Shown here in pieces: positions 1-12,070 of a stretch of 64,000 bases of DNA (its first letter is position 1; every line of letters starts with the position of its first letter). The notes under the pieces were generated by a model that did not search any database, had not been told where the DNA came from, and saw nothing but the letters and a program-made list of their open reading frames with translations. The stretch comes from Ophioderma brevispina. Lineage: Eukaryota > Echinodermata > Ophiuroidea > Amphilepidida > Ophiodermatidae. A program made the position numbers and the translations under genes. The stretch covers positions 86,341-150,340 of the forward strand of contig JAMKCH010012490.1 of the NCBI GenBank assembly GCA_023653785.1, written 5' to 3'.

Positions 1-590
1 CTAGTGACCTACCCATCGAGCCGCGCCTCGTGCTGGCGAACTCGTTGGCTCGGTCCCTTGGGTAGCGAGGGGTCTTCTCGATGGACTAAGAATGGCCACA
101 GCTGTAAAACATTCTGAGATCGCATATTAGTAATTTTAATGGGGAAGACAGCAGGGAAAGATAAAGATTAAATCTAATTTCATTCCGTTGACCCCTGTCG
201 TTTTGTACTGTCACGGTATTCAATAAACACAAAGGACAGCGAAAAAAATTAAAATGAGCCTAGTGCATTAGTAAGAACTTGGAGTGTACCAAATAAAACA
301 CGATTACATTAATACATTTCTGCTACAGTGGCAGATGAGGGAGTGTATTAGGACGTACTAAATACAAATAAGCCCTATCTGAGCTCCCGCGGTGAAAAGA
401 CAGGTCAGCTTTTGCCGTGAATATGATGAATTCGGATGGATAAATACACTCAATCTGTCGTAGTTGCCAACTTTAAGGAACACAAAACGTAATTCTTTGA
501 TTCAAAAATGAGTATTTTGTGCTCCAAGGATGTCAAGAGTAACCACCTTTCTAAATGCGAAGTAGATTCAAAAAGAATTTGAATGTTGAA
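1..590. other. Unassigned AT-rich DNA
   Basis: I see no gene or recognisable repeat here. The first 90 bases are GC-richer than the rest and contain a short inverted match (cccatcgag near base 12, ctcgatgg near base 77). The remainder is ordinary AT-rich sequence with stops in all frames. Confidence 0.4.
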
Positions 591-591
591 A

Positions 592-1290
592 TCTAGGGTA
601 AAATTTGAACTCAGAAAAGGCAAAAGAACGGTAAAAAATGACTTAAAATTGGTAAAAACAAGGAAAATGGTATATGGTATGCATATGATTCAATATTAAG
701 CCATGAATTTCAATAAATCAATCGCCAATTTAAAACCTATATTCACTCTTATTAGAAGTGACATTCAAAATTGTAAACTTTGGATAATGGTCAAATTACA
801 CCAAATTTGGTCAAAATTTAACCAAATAATGCACGATTTACCTCTGCGCAGTCTTGCTCTGTTAAAATGGTAAACTTTGTCATAATGCACAATAAAGTTA
901 TTGTGTAATTTAAATGTGTAATTTAATGTGCAGTTTAGAATATTCAGCTCTAATATTTCCAACAATTGGAACTCTCAAAATTAATTTAAAATTGGTAAAA
1001 GCTGTTAAAATTGTATTGTTTTGTATGGTGTTGTTGTAATAGCAGACCCGAACTTTCATTTCAATAATTCTAACCAATCGCAGAATAAGAAAAAATATAA
1101 ATTTGGTATTCCTTCTACTGACATTTACAATAAAACACTTTGAAAAAAGGATCAGAATGGCCACCCAATTTGGTCAAAATTTAACCCCATGCTGCATAAT
1201 TTTTACTTTCCCCAAAAAATTGGTTAAAAACAATTGTATCCTGTGGCATAACAGTTTGTCTTTCATGAAACCACTCCTAAAATGTTCTCC
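592..1290. repeat. Degenerate direct repeat, two units of about 270 bp
   Basis: Two diverged head-to-tail units run about 641-903 and 981-1258. Both begin with TTAAAATTGGTAAAA, both carry the block TTTGGTCAAAATTTAACC near their middle (about 807 and 1169), and both end in a CATAA-containing block. The units differ by many substitutions and small indels. No coding frame is preserved across both, so this looks like an old tandem duplication of non-coding or transposon-derived DNA. Confidence 0.55.
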
Positions 1291-1639
1291 AACATTTTGG
1301 TTGTTTTTGTTTTATTTTTGCCCTGAAATTATCAAAACTGTTTTAGTGTTAAGGTAGGCATATAATATGGAAGTCTGATGTCTAGAGCAACTAACTTGAA
1401 CTAAGACCGGTTAAATGGCTCTTATACAAGGCAACTCATGCAAGTTGAAAACATCTATTGGAAGAAACATCCTACCAAACATCGGATCTATAGTCATATA
1501 CCTCCTATCTCCACAATCGTCGCACAGAAGAGAGCATGCAGTTCGGTGGGTATTGCTTGCAAGTCAATGATCAGATTATATCAGACCTTTCTTCTGTGGA
1601 GTCTTCCATGTCCAAGTAGAGGTAGCAGACCGCTAACCT

Positions 1640-2520
1640 ACCATGATATGCTCTTATGATATGCTATGAATGAAGTGGGTATAGCAATGCGGGATATAGA
1701 CGTTTGGCAAAGAAATATTTCATGGATCCAGACAAAAGTCGAAGGATAATGGTGAAGGATAATGGTGAATGATATTGTCAACAAAAGATATTTGAACGTC
1801 TCCTTTGTAATTCCTACGCCCAATAAATTCATCAAATGTTCATCGACTGTGTTTTTCCTGCTGTTCATAATCTGACTGTTTCTGTATCAGATATATCCAT
1901 CCACTCTGTTCATACATCTCTATCACACAGTCATGTATCATTGCAGTGTCTTGTGGAACAATTTGTTTTGCATCCACATCCTTCAAAAGTTATTACAGCA
2001 TCTGATGTGGACCAAAGTACCATCATATGGGGAATGAGCTGTCCGTCTTCATCTCAATTCAGCCATAATTGTCAACTGGTGACAGGTTCAAGTATATGAG
2101 TCCACATACTTGACTCGTTTCAAATATTGCATGAATGGCACAATATTGTAAGAGGTAGTGTTTCACTTCGTTTGTTCTTTGCAAAGGGTTTATAGCATAA
2201 GAGATTCAAGAACTTTTCCACTTTAACCGGTGAAACATGATTCCTAGGAGCTTCCAGTATCTTGGCCACATTGCTGCAACATCCGAATCTTAGCTCCACA
2301 CACGCACATTGTCATGGGACAGCTTCATCATAAGCCGACCCATGTTCTGGGATGACAAAGTGATTGCCAGATAAAAAGAATCCTAACAGTCCTAACATTT
2401 GGAAAGTAATTTGCAGTGCTGCCTGGGATTCCGGATTTCCTGCACCTAAGTATTTCCTTGTCCGGCTACCTAAACTTTTATAGCCTCTTCTTTGACATAG
2501 TTGTCTCCAACAACAAAGGG
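1640..2520 (-). pseudogene. Decayed ORF with CXC-like cysteine motif, probably transposon-derived
   Basis: Read on the minus strand, about 2,100-2,040 gives a tryptophan/proline-rich segment and about 1,975-1,925 gives CGCKTNCSTRHCND. This is a cysteine cluster of the kind found in CXC-like tails of some invertebrate transposon proteins, where a C-x-C-x3-C-x4-C block is followed by further CxC repeats. The reading is broken by several stops and frameshifts, and the later cysteines of the motif are only partly recognisable. Upstream minus-strand sequence to about 2,520 contains further short open stretches without a clear domain. I cannot name the parent element. The family is inferred from the motif alone. 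Confidence 0.4.
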
Positions 2521-2687
2521 AATGCAGTATGAGGATGGCGTAAATTGATTATACAACTCCAAATGTCTTGCAACTTTCAGTGTCTGTACACAGGGGGTTC
2601 CCAGTCCATTTTCGATGGGGTGAAGTCGGCAAAATATTTATTTGCCAAAAAAATTTCAAACATTTTTGTGTCGACACCATTTGTACC

Positions 2688-2727
2688 GTTGGTTCAACAA
2701 TCTGAGGAGCGGGAGGGGGAGGGATGA
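2688..2727. repeat. Solitary terminal-inverted-repeat end
   Basis: CCGTTGGTTCAACAATCTG followed by AGGAGCGGGAGGG closely matches the end of the TIR element at 18,528-19,341. No second end is seen nearby, so it is either a truncated element or one whose other end lies in degraded sequence. It is followed directly by a TA-rich microsatellite. Confidence 0.5.
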
Positions 2728-2783
2728 TCAATATTATATTATATTATTATATTATATTATTATATTATTATAATTTATATTAT
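2728..2783. repeat. TA-rich microsatellite (ATT/ATATT)n
   Basis: About 55 bases built only of short AT, ATT and ATATT runs. The strand is not meaningful and no function is inferred. Confidence 0.85.
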
Positions 2784-2839
2784 TTGCGGACGACGGAAAT
2801 ATACTTTTTCACACCCCGATTCTAAATAAAACACTTAAT

Positions 2840-2961
2840 ATAGTCCGGCGGGAGCCAAAGTCAGGGCTCCATAGACGATAACGGAATAAAGCGTGAAACT
2901 AATGTTGCGTGAAAAGTCAACTGAATCTAGTGCTCTATTCTTTATCGTTGTAGCCGGACTA
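2840..2961. repeat. Fold-back element (arm ATAGTCCGGC) with CGGAATAAAG core
   Basis: The left arm ATAGTCCGGC (2,840) and the right arm GCCGGACTAT (about 2,952-2,961) are inverted copies. The inner parts ACGATAACGGAATAAAGCG and CTATTCTTTATCGTTGT are also complementary with mismatches. The left arm has an extra GGGAGCC...GGGCTCC mini-hairpin. The core ACGGAATAAAG recurs in three other fold-backs in this window. Confidence 0.6.
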
Positions 2962-3026
2962 TGAATACGGCGGACTATAATTACTTCTACACCTGTTTAA
3001 ATTAAACAAATTACCGTTGAACATTA

Positions 3027-3560
3027 AAAAGACCAGCTATACGCTTTTTAAAAATAAATAAAATAATAAACCAGAAATTAAACTTGATATAAAAATTAGC
3101 AATACTCCGATTCAGCAAATACTAACTACAAAATTTCTTGCTATCCTTATTGACCACAAATTTTCCTGGAACTCGCATACCCAGCACATTTCAAAAGTTA
3201 TCGCTAAATATAAGTTATTCGTAAGTTAGACCATTTCTTCCTCAAAAGTCACTTCACACATTATAATTCACTTATTTTATTCATACGGAGCTATAATATA
3301 GCTTTGGCAGATGCTAAAACGTTTGTCTGGACTCACTTTTTTTTCTACTCAAAACGTTGAAGTTTAATGACATTTATAACTCTAGCTTGCTACATTCATG
3401 TATCCATACAACTATAAACTACTACCGGATGACCTTATTAATCAAGATTTTGCAACTTTTACACTCACACTCACCATTACGAGACCAGGCATGCTCTAAT
3501 ACCCCGTGTAAAACCGCAATACCGTACTTGCTAATAATACTCTGAAGTTTTTTTTTACTT
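3027..3560 (+). pseudogene. LINE reverse transcriptase C-terminal fragment
   Basis: The plus strand reads as the thumb and post-RT part of a non-LTR retrotransposon ORF2. Recognisable segments are TTKFLAILIDHKFSWNSH near 3,124-3,177 and HISKVIAKYKLF just after, as in families that carry TKFLGVxIDxxLxWxxH. The YADD catalytic box is not present, so only the distal part survives. In-frame stops occur at about 3,060 and after about 3,220. The remains of a TRPG-type tail are near 3,480. It is 5'-truncated, as is typical of LINE insertions, and lies between two fold-back elements. Confidence 0.7.
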
Positions 3561-3620
3561 TGGTTTATTTGCCTTCATTTACAATTAAATTCACCAACTA
3601 TCACCTCTTTCATCAGACTT

Positions 3621-3756
3621 GCTGTATTTTGCGAAACAGAACTCCCATTGGATTACACGCTTTATTCTGTTATGCACGGTATGCATGCATGACGGAATAT
3701 TAAAGCATGTAATCCAATGGGAGTTCTGTTTCGTTTCGTTTCGCAAAATACAGTAC
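3621..3756. repeat. Fold-back (palindromic) MITE, about 50-bp arms
   Basis: The left arm CTGTATTTTGCGAAACAGAA and onward through CCCATTGGATTACACGC is matched by its inverse on the right, which has an extra TTTCG repeat. Loop-proximal parts are GCTTTATTCTG and CGGAATATTAAAGC, a variant of the core motif of the other fold-backs. Part of the arm (ATTGGATTACACGCTTTATT) recurs alone at about 52,180. There is no coding capacity. Confidence 0.75.
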
Positions 3757-3759
3757 GCC

Positions 3760-4580
3760 CTTTCATCATCTCTTCTTAATTTCCTGTCTTTTCCTGTCTT
3801 TTCTCGCTGCTGTTACATTTACCAGTGGAATTGAGTCCAATGTAATTTATATCGTATTGGCTGTCTTGTCCTGTTTTGTCATGACTTGTTGTAATTTTGT
3901 ATTTGTCTTGTTTTGGTTTAGTTAAACACGTAATTTAAAGCCACTATCAGTGATTTCTTCAAAATGTAAACAAATCCCACCCCTATTTTTCATCAAAGTC
4001 CATTTTTTGCATTGTTGTATTGGAAATTGTAGTAGAGACCCCTGTAAGTGGCTAAACGTAACACGCTCTATTTGTCAAGAAATTATTATTTTTATGCTTT
4101 GTTTACTAATAAAAGTCGGGAACCGACTTTTTAAAGTCCAGAAACAGTCGTAAATGGCATCTTCAAGACCGCTTTAAAATGCTCAAGTGTCTGTTTTTCA
4201 CAATGAAAAGTAATATAAGGTGTTGATGTGACCTAACACTAGCAATTAAGAGACAAAATGGCCATTTTGCATTTTGAAAAAAAAATGACTGATAGTGGCT
4301 TTTAAGTGAGGTCGTTATATTAATTCTCCACTTCTGCGATTATAACAATCTATAGATTAATAAATCACGATTTCCATTGTGAAATTCATTTGTACGTTTA
4401 CTATAATTTGTATTTCTTGTATTTCACTATTTGATGTGATGATGTGATGAACAAAATAAATGATTGATTGATTGAGACTTTGGAGGTGACGCGTATGTTA
4501 GGCAGTCAAGGTTGATGCCGGTAAAACGTAAAACTGCCCATTTCAAAAACTTGCCAGCTCGCAGCGCTCGACGGGTAAAT
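3760..4580. other. Unassigned non-coding DNA
   Basis: AT-rich sequence with no supported gene. A short open stretch near 3,950-4,150 has no recognisable composition or domain. A TTGATTGATTGA run lies near 4,460. Confidence 0.4.
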
Positions 4581-4608
4581 GTAATTGTACTCCGAGAGCG
4601 CAGCGAGC

Positions 4609-5046
4609 CGGAAAATTCTTGAAATTGTGTCGGCAAATGGACAGTTTTGTCGCCAATATTTTAGACTGGCAGCCCAGAAGGTTTTGATCAAACGAACGAG
4701 ATACCAATATCTGAATGCGGGAAAATTCAGAGAAAAATATAACATTTTCAAATATGAATGTCTGCCGGAGACCCGCTGCTGCGTGTGGCCCCAGGAGAGG
4801 GGTAAAGTTACTATGGGGGTCAAATGTTTGAACTGCTCTAAATCTAATGAAATATAGCTCAAATTATTCCTTAGGTTACCAGGAGTAAAAAGTCAATTGG
4901 GGCACATGCGTGTAGTGCCTCCTTTCCAAGATATTTGGGAAATAGGCTAAAATGTCATTTATTTATTCAAGGAAGGTAACTTTTTGCAATACCCAGATTT
5001 CTTTGTAAAAATATATCAAAAGAAATATTTAATGATACTGATTTTT
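4609..5046 (+). repeat. Interspersed repeat, copy 1 (inverted relative to 18.3 kb)
   Basis: This segment is found in reverse orientation at 18,285-18,520 and, beyond an inserted element, at 19,341-19,395. Shared blocks include CTTGAAATTG..GTCGGCAAATGGACA, GATCAAACGAACGAGATACC, ACCCGCTGCTGCGTGTG and TTAATGATACTGATTT. It has short open stretches on both strands but no recognisable protein, and it behaves as a non-coding mobile repeat. Confidence 0.7.
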
Positions 5047-5049
5047 TTT

Positions 5050-5310
5050 TATTTTGCATAGGGGTGGTTCCCTTTAATAGGGAGGGATATAATGTCCCCA
5101 TCCCCATAGAGTCCTACAGGGAATTTTGTACCCGGCCCCTCCCATTATAACAACAAGAAGATGCCGAAAGTGCTAAATCATTTCATATTTTTAAGGGGGG
5201 GGGGGGTTATTCCTCCCGCTCCCAAATGTTAATTTTTTTTTTCCACCAGCAAAAAGTGAGATTTTTTAACACCCTGCGGAAAAGTCTTAGCTTTGAAATA
5301 CTTTTTACTT
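5050..5310. other. Low-complexity spacer with G-run
   Basis: This contains a run of ten or more G near 5,195, poly-T stretches and ordinary AT-rich sequence. It separates the 4.6-kb repeat from the first LINE copy. No gene is seen. Confidence 0.5.
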
Positions 5311-7395
5311 GTATTGACTAAAATCCGACTCTCGCTTCCGAAGATATACTGATCAAAGTATCGGAAGTGACAAAAAAACTTGGCGAAAAGCATTTGTCAT
5401 CTACCAATCAGGTCATTGTCATTTTGGCCGCGGGTCGGCAACAAGTTAATTTTTTCTTAGCTTGTGATGAATTTCGACAATTGATCAGACCCGCTAATTT
5501 CTTGGCTCTTTGGTCACAGTTTTAAAAGTCCCTACCGAGGTTTATGAATACATCCCTGACAAATTTAACAAAGTCCTTGAATACATAACAATCTCTCATT
5601 AACATGACTACAACTGAGATCTCTGTTGATACTTTTCTTCCATCCCTTCCGTTTCCACCTCACTGTCAATGATATGTTCCAACCCATCTTACGCAGATCT
5701 TGATTCGTTGGCTACCGTTTTCCCTGAAAAATGGCGCGGCTTCCGCACCCCACCAATCCCTGGCCTCCTTCATATGCCAATGGTTCCATCAAAGAATTTC
5801 CGAGCTGTATCTGAAAGTCACACTCTGCTGCCCAGAATTTCATTCGTTGAAGGGTATGATGTAGTTTTAATCATGGCATAGCTCCCGTCTTGAGAGGGAA
5901 AGGAAATGGGTTTCAAAAACATCTTTTGTTCTCAAGTCCGCAAGAATCTTCTTATAGTCCATGCAAAATGCTACCTCCTTAAAGAACTCAAAATCGGCCA
6001 AAAATATAGGAAGATGCTAACTCTAGCTTTTGGCACCTCACGTAAAACCTCTGCTGGTTCCGGGTAGATGTGTTTTATAGATTTATATGCACTGAAGCCA
6101 ATCCACTTTTGGAAAAGCATCGTTTATAACCTTCCGGTCGGGTTTGCAAATTTGTTATCATGCCTTATGTGATACACTCACAATAAGGTCAACGTAAAGC
6201 GTTGGGGGAAAGCTAATCAACGAGCAAGTGCTAAACTGTGTAAGAACAGGGCTACCCTTCACCACATTTTGAATCATTGGCTTTGCCCCATTTGCTCGCT
6301 CGATCAGGGCCGGTACACTGGCGCCATACTAACTTCTTCACTATATATGGAAACACGGATACCGGTTCCAATCGACCAAAATCACAAATATTCTGCGATC
6401 TTAAACTTTAGCAAAGGGGACAAGCTTCAACATCTCCATTGGTCGTACGTCACATCTCTTTCCCCATCTGTGTTTGGTTTCTGGGAGTCTGCACGGAGGA
6501 GGGCATTCATTGAAACTTACCGTACGGTGCCCTTGAACTTAATTTTGACCAGCCCACAATAGAAAAATCTGACAAATATGCACCGCTTGTCCGCTGATAT
6601 TCAAATAATCATTTTGAGTGTGATCTCATTGCTCTAGAAATTGGTAGTGGGGTACATGTCTCCCAAAAACCTTGATAGGCTTAAATGTATCCCCTCAAGG
6701 TAATAAATCCCACACCTTTCAAAATAATTCGGGATGATATCAGTAAATTATCAATTTATCATACCTTCTCTATTTTCCACGCCCACTAGGAACCTACCTG
6801 GGACGTTTAACCCCACTTCTTATTGTGCATAATTGCTCTTTTGGGCGGTCCCTTAGGGTTATCCCTTTTATCTATTTGTGTTTCTTTGGTCAGTATTGTT
6901 TTGGTCACCTGTTTTTATATTTTCCCTGCATGTCAGATCCACTAACATGGAGAATTGTTTCTGGTTTACATGTCTTCCTTTAGTGTGTATTTTAATCTTT
7001 GGTACAATGCTTAATAAAAGTGATATGAATTACCATTATTATTAGTTTTTCAACCAGTGATAAGTAACAATATTTTTCAAAAATAAATATAGGCCGTGGG
7101 TTGTGTTTCTTTTCAAGTTTTGTATGGAATTATTAAAATAAAATGACAAAGATTAAATATGCTCACTTGTAACATACTGCGATACATTTCTATGTATTTC
7201 TTTATCTTTATTTCCTCACCCTGCTAGATTTAACAAAATGATATTAAAAATTAATAACAAGTAATTAATGCATATTTTTCAAATCAAACCTTTGATTAAA
7301 AATTAGATACTTACTACTCTAACATGACAAAATGCAAAACAATTAACAGTAATTCAGTATAAATAGCGCCCTCAACGTAGCACAATATCTCAATA
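5311..7395 (+). mobile_element. LINE 3'-half relic, copy A
   Basis: About 2.1 kb that recurs in direct orientation at 15,688-17,795. The plus strand encodes the distal part of a non-LTR retrotransposon ORF2. Near 6,230-6,290 it reads LCKNRATLHHILNHWLC, the cysteine/histidine zinc-binding segment that follows RT in several LINE families. Near 6,613-6,648 it reads FECDLIALEIGS, from the conserved C-terminal tail. Upstream (about 5,600-6,100) are further coding-like pieces broken by frameshifts. The 3' untranslated part has an AATAAA signal at about 7,012. The catalytic RT core is not recognisable, so this is a 5'-truncated, dead copy. The exact clade was not assigned. The 3' boundary (CTCAACGTAGCACAATATCT) is set by the end of identity with copy B. 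Confidence 0.75.
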
Positions 7396-8237
7396 ACCCC
7401 CATTTGCTTCTTTCCGCTACCTACGCTTTTTTTTTCCAACAATTTTTCCCAGAAAAACATCCACTTTTTAAACAGTTTAAACATCCAAATTCAAATTTCA
7501 CCCGCTACACGCACATTTTGAACAATTTGTATATTTCAATTTCATGGCAATTAACTGTGGAAGAAAACTCTGGAAGAGAAGAGACGCACTTCTATTTGAA
7601 CTGCAGTTTTGTTAACCTCAATGGCCCTCTCTTAAAGTACAACTGAATGACCCCATTCTAATTCAGGCTATGTACATATTTTACCTGAATGGCCCCCTAC
7701 TTTTTACCTGATGGCCGAGACACATAACCTTCACTTCAGATAGGCTGGGCCCGGACTTTTCCGAATGAGATCATACCTTAAATTTTCATAGCAAATCAAA
7801 ACTCGTTTTGTTACACGGTAAAAGAGCGTGTAACTAAAATGCTGCCCTCACTTGAAAGACACATTGGAGTCAAGTACTTATTTGACTTGTCAATTAGAAC
7901 TTTCGTTTTCTGAAAAGAATTAGTAGTGCTACTATATCGTACTGATGCTTATCATTGTTACAAATTTGTTACCATCCATGTGTAAAGGATTAAGTTGCAA
8001 TAATATTCACCCACATTGGGCTTTACTCACTAGCTCTGAAATCAGTCGTTACCCCTTTAATCATTTAAGCATAGAGTTTCCATACATGTTCAATAAAAAT
8101 CAAACAAATTTAATCCTGACCTTTAATGTACATTGAAATGTTCTTGAAGATTTGCATACTTTCTCATAATTAAAAAAGTGTTGTTTATCATAAAATCGGG
8201 TAGTGTCACTTAAAACAAGAATTTCACCTTTTCACTG
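7396..8237. other. Unassigned DNA between LINE copy A and the LTR
   Basis: No gene or repeat is supported. Homology to copy B stops abruptly at about 7,395, and the LTR of the gypsy element begins at 8,238. Confidence 0.4.
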
Positions 8238-9296
8238 TGTATGACGTCTCGTGGACGCCCAGTCACGAAATAACTTTCAAACACAAATAAATGATCTTTG
8301 TGTCAGAACAAATGCTCTGAATTTTATATAATAAACATTTTAATAATGATCTTACTTGTTTTGGTTCAAGAATTTGGTAAGGTCCAACACAAATTACATA
8401 TAATTACACATTCTATTATTATTTATACAGATGGTCTAGTATCCTATTTTGAAGGCGTTGCAGTTCACCGAGATATTCCCCACAGCGAAGACGCCAAATG
8501 ACAGGATGCAACGTTCACATTTTTTAAACTCTTCAGGTAGTATATTTCTTGGGAGATCTTCCATTCCGGAAATAACTTTTGTCCAGCAGTTCAATACGTC
8601 AAGGTTAAATTAAGTCCCTCGACGACATTAATATACCACAGTATATCAGTCCAAGATAAATCACCACGATTTCTAATCTGTCCACAATTTGGAATCTTTA
8701 TTTTGATTCCCAGCACTTTTGGCTTCAAGACGACCGTAGAATAATTCCAGCACTCTGCTCACATGGAAGTGTTATATAATCAATGCCGGGCAAGCCCAAG
8801 AGTACTGTCCTTCACTTCATTGGCAGATTAAATAGCTATCTTCTGCTACTTGTTAGAAGAATGGATGCTGGCAGAATAGTCCTTCCAGTGATAGTATTTA
8901 CTACTCACAGATAGATTCCCCTTTCCTAACAATAATCTTACATCATCTCATGCATAAACATAACCTTACACTACTGACCCAAGCGGATTTCATCACCCGA
9001 ATTACATTACTTCACATATAGATCTCTTGGGGAATTTCCCAGATCTTGCAATGTTTTGATCTTGAAAGCATAAACAAGTTTTACCCAGTTTCTAAGTTTA
9101 GCATCCTTGGGAATCCCACTTCCTCCTCCCTATTGTGCCATCTAAACAGGGTGCCTTAGCAAAACAAACTAGGGGTATTCCCCTTCTCTCTTTAATAGTA
9201 AAACAAAAAAACTTTTCCCCGTGCGAAATCTCGCCTGCCTCAATAAATTGAGAAAATAATATTTTAAAAGTTTACTCAAAACATGAGGCCATAACA
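8238..9296 (-). repeat. 3' LTR of the gypsy element
   Basis: A direct repeat of 14,587-15,547. Shared anchors are CTCGTGGACGCC near the left end, GAATTTTATATAATAAACAT, ATTTTGAAGGCGTTGCAGTT, ATCATCTCATGCATAAAC and the closing GAGGCCATAACA. On the plus strand it starts TGTATGACG and ends ATAACA. It is about 100 bp longer than its partner and differs by many one- or two-base indels. Confidence 0.85.
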
Positions 9297-9309
9297 TCCG
9301 CCCCCTTAG
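9297..9309 (-). other. Polypurine tract
   Basis: On the minus strand this reads TAAGGGGGCGGA immediately upstream of the 3' LTR. That is the expected position and composition for the plus-strand primer of an LTR retrotransposon. Confidence 0.7.
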
Positions 9310-9499
9310 AAAGAAAATGAATGCAATTAAAATTTTTCCAATCTGGCTTTATACCTTTTAACCATTTGTGGTTCAATTTTACATCAGTTTACACATTGCA
9401 AATTTTTACCTTTTTTATTATAAGGTTCCTTGCATTGCTGCCTTCATGTCTATATTCATAACTTTGTAATACTAAATTTTCTGAACAAAATTTTAGGCA

Positions 9500-9880
9500 G
9501 CTCTGATACAAGCATCTGCCAAGACATTACCTTTTCCTTGATATTCTTATGTCCAGATTGTATTTCTTGTAGATTAAACTCCACCTGACAATCTCTGATT
9601 TCTGTTTTTCATCTTGTGGATGAAGTCACCGATTGTGATCCGTTACACTAGAACGGGTGTACTGTTGTTATCTCAGTACACTTCAAAATTTTTGCAATGA
9701 CAGTAGCCATGCAGACATTCTTTTCTCACTTGTTGTGAGTAGTTTTTCTGATGTTTTCAAACGTCTTGTGAGAAATACCATCCAAGGAATCTGATCTAAA
9801 GCATTTTCATCTGCTTGCATGAAACTCCACCACAACTACATCCACTGGCCTCACCTGCCACTTGATGTGCTGAAAGTCTG
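9500..9880 (-). pseudogene. Gypsy RNase H remnant
   Basis: Minus-strand reading about 9,640-9,500 gives HKMKNRNQRL, then YQGKGNVLADA. This is the end of a gypsy RNase H domain (family form: ..KNQRLxRW..., GKxNxxADALSR). It follows RT and precedes the purine tract by about 200 bp, so RNase H is the last pol domain, as in Gmr1-like order. Stops and indels interrupt it. Confidence 0.7.
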
Positions 9881-9899
9881 GCGCAATCAAACGTGCGCA

Positions 9900-10640
9900 G
9901 TCATCAAAATAGATGATTTTCTTCAACGACGTTTTTGGCATTGCTCTGACCAGAACAAATTTTGCATTTTTCTTCAGAAGGTTGGTCAGGAGCCGACACG
10001 CAATTTTTGAAGAAATTGGACAGCATTTTCCTGTAATACCCGACCATACCTAATAATCTCATGAGATTCTTTTGCTTTGTGGTTTGGGAATTTCTCAATT
10101 GCTTCAACTTTTTCTGTGATTGGCCTAATTTGCCCTGTCCTACAATAGCCCCTAAGTATGTGACATTTGCATGGCAAAATTCACTTTTTCCCAATCACAG
10201 TTTAAACCTGCCTGAATAATTTCTCAAACAATTGATGGAGCTGTCTCATGTGTTCTTCCCATGTTTTCACTGTAACACAAGGAGATCATCGACATAGTCT
10301 TCACAATTTTCTATGTCTTGCAACTCCTCTGCACACCTCTGAAATGTTGCCGGCAGAATTTTTGAGACCAATGTCCATTCTTTTGTCTTGGTATAGGCCA
10401 ATCGGGCGTACAAAAGGCGAAATTTCTTTGGCACGTTCAGTGAGGGGAATTTGCCAATACCCCTTCAACAAATCAAAATTTGCTAACAAACTTGGCATTT
10501 CCAACTCTATCTATGCAATCATCAATTCGTGGATCGGATATTAGTCGGTTTTGAACAAGGTTGACTTTCGAAAATCTGTGACAAAAGAAATGAACCATCA
10601 GGTTTTGGTCACCAGAATACATTGGGACTCCATTCACTAT
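9900..10640 (-). pseudogene. Gypsy reverse transcriptase, broken
   Basis: In element order the minus strand gives RIDDCIDRVGNAKFVSKF, immediately followed by DLLKGYWQIPLTERAKEI near 10,480-10,430 (RT motif with the first catalytic aspartate region). Then comes FCHANVTYLGAIVGQG near 10,180 and FLGMVGYYRK-like sequence near 10,070 (RT thumb/connection). The central YxDD region (about 10,300-10,250) is frameshifted, with only 'DDL' still visible. At least three frameshifts separate the readable blocks. These are unmistakably Ty3/gypsy-type RT motifs. It lies downstream of integrase in element orientation. Confidence 0.85.
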
Positions 10641-11059
10641 TGCTTTGCTCTAAGATTCCAATTTCTAACATGTATTTTCACCTCATTCCTTGAATGTTGC
10701 AACTTGATTTGGATTCACCCATATAACGGATGTTGCTTACAGGCTCGGAAGTCCCCTACACTACTGTGCATGGGTTTGACATGTGGTTTCACTGGGGCAC
10801 ATCAGGAAATATGTTTTCCCCTCAGAATTAACTAACCTTTCAATTTACCTTGTTGTCTTTCTGGGAGGTGACCTATTTTCTGTGTCTACAGTGCAGTATG
10901 TCATAAGTGTTGCATTTGACACCATAACATTTTCTGTGTTTACAGTGCTGTTTGTTCAGTTTTGTGCACTCTGGTGTGTCAATATTATTTGCACACTCAA
11001 TCACTACTCTGACGACATCACACCGCAGGCTTAATAGTATATCACCTCTTTCATTATCC

Positions 11060-12070
11060 CTTGAGATATTTATTTGACATAATGTCGACTGTTAACGTCT
11101 CTGGTGTTTTGATCACATAGTCAGGGTCTCCCACTTGTTCTCATCTCATATGGTCCAGAATACCAGGCTTGCAACGGATGCCTTGATTGGAAAAAGGTTG
11201 CCAAAACTCTGTCAACCTGGCCTGAATACTCTATTCCTGGCATCTTGTCATACCATGTTTTCGCAGGGATTTTGCCTGACTCTGGTTTAGATTTTGTGTG
11301 GCAATTTCAGTGGCTCTTTGTAGCCCTTGTGTCTGAATGAGACACATAGTCCACAATTCAGCATAAGAATTTTCACACAACCACTTTTCTTCATAGTTTA
11401 ATGGTCCCTAACTTTGTGAATCAAAACCCCCCCACCCCCCAACACCAACTCAAATGGCTAAATCCTAATTACTCTTGTACACCTCCTGGTAGCAAATAAC
11501 AGGAGACTAACTCCCATCATCCCAATCCCTCTCAAATCAAAACAATAGGTTTTGATCATTGTCTTCAATATTTGGTGGTACCTTCTAGGGCCCCCCCGGA
11601 TTCTGGGTGGTATTCTGAATAACTGTACTGGGAATTCCCAACTGGTCCCCTACTGTTGGAACAACCCTGATATGAAATTTGATCCTTGATCAGACGAATT
11701 GATTTTGGAAGGCCAGCTAGGGTGAAAAACTTTGTTAGATCTCGCTATATTCGTTCCCTACTATTTCCCAAGGTTATATAGCCCAGGAAATCTTTGGAAG
11801 GCACACATGGATGGTCAGTAAATACGATTTTCCGACTTGTCTTGTGGAAGTGGTCCTATCGCAATCTATAAACACCCTACTAAATGGCTCATCAATGCTG
11901 GTATTGGGTTGCAAGGGAGCATTAGGAATTTTCTGATTGGCTTGCCAACCATTTGACATGTGTTACAAGTCTTACATACTCAGACAAACATCTTTTCTGG
12001 TGGTAGCCACCAAAAGGACTCCTAATTCTGTCATGTTTTTTTCTCACACCTAAGTGTCCTGCCAGGGGAC
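11060..12070 (-). pseudogene. Gypsy integrase, broken; lies upstream of RT
   Basis: In element order: a zinc-binding HHCC remnant (GHLGV..., then VCKTC..CQM near 12,020-11,945), a linker KIPNAPLQPNTSIDEPFSR, and a catalytic core start VFIDCDRT with the first aspartate near 11,860 and SYLLTIHVC after it. A C-terminal piece near 11,130-11,080 reads GDPDYVIKTPE, as in the end of gypsy integrases. The second and third catalytic acidic residues cannot be placed because of indels. Its position between gag/protease and RT, not after RNase H, is the feature that marks the Gmr1-like order. Confidence 0.8.
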
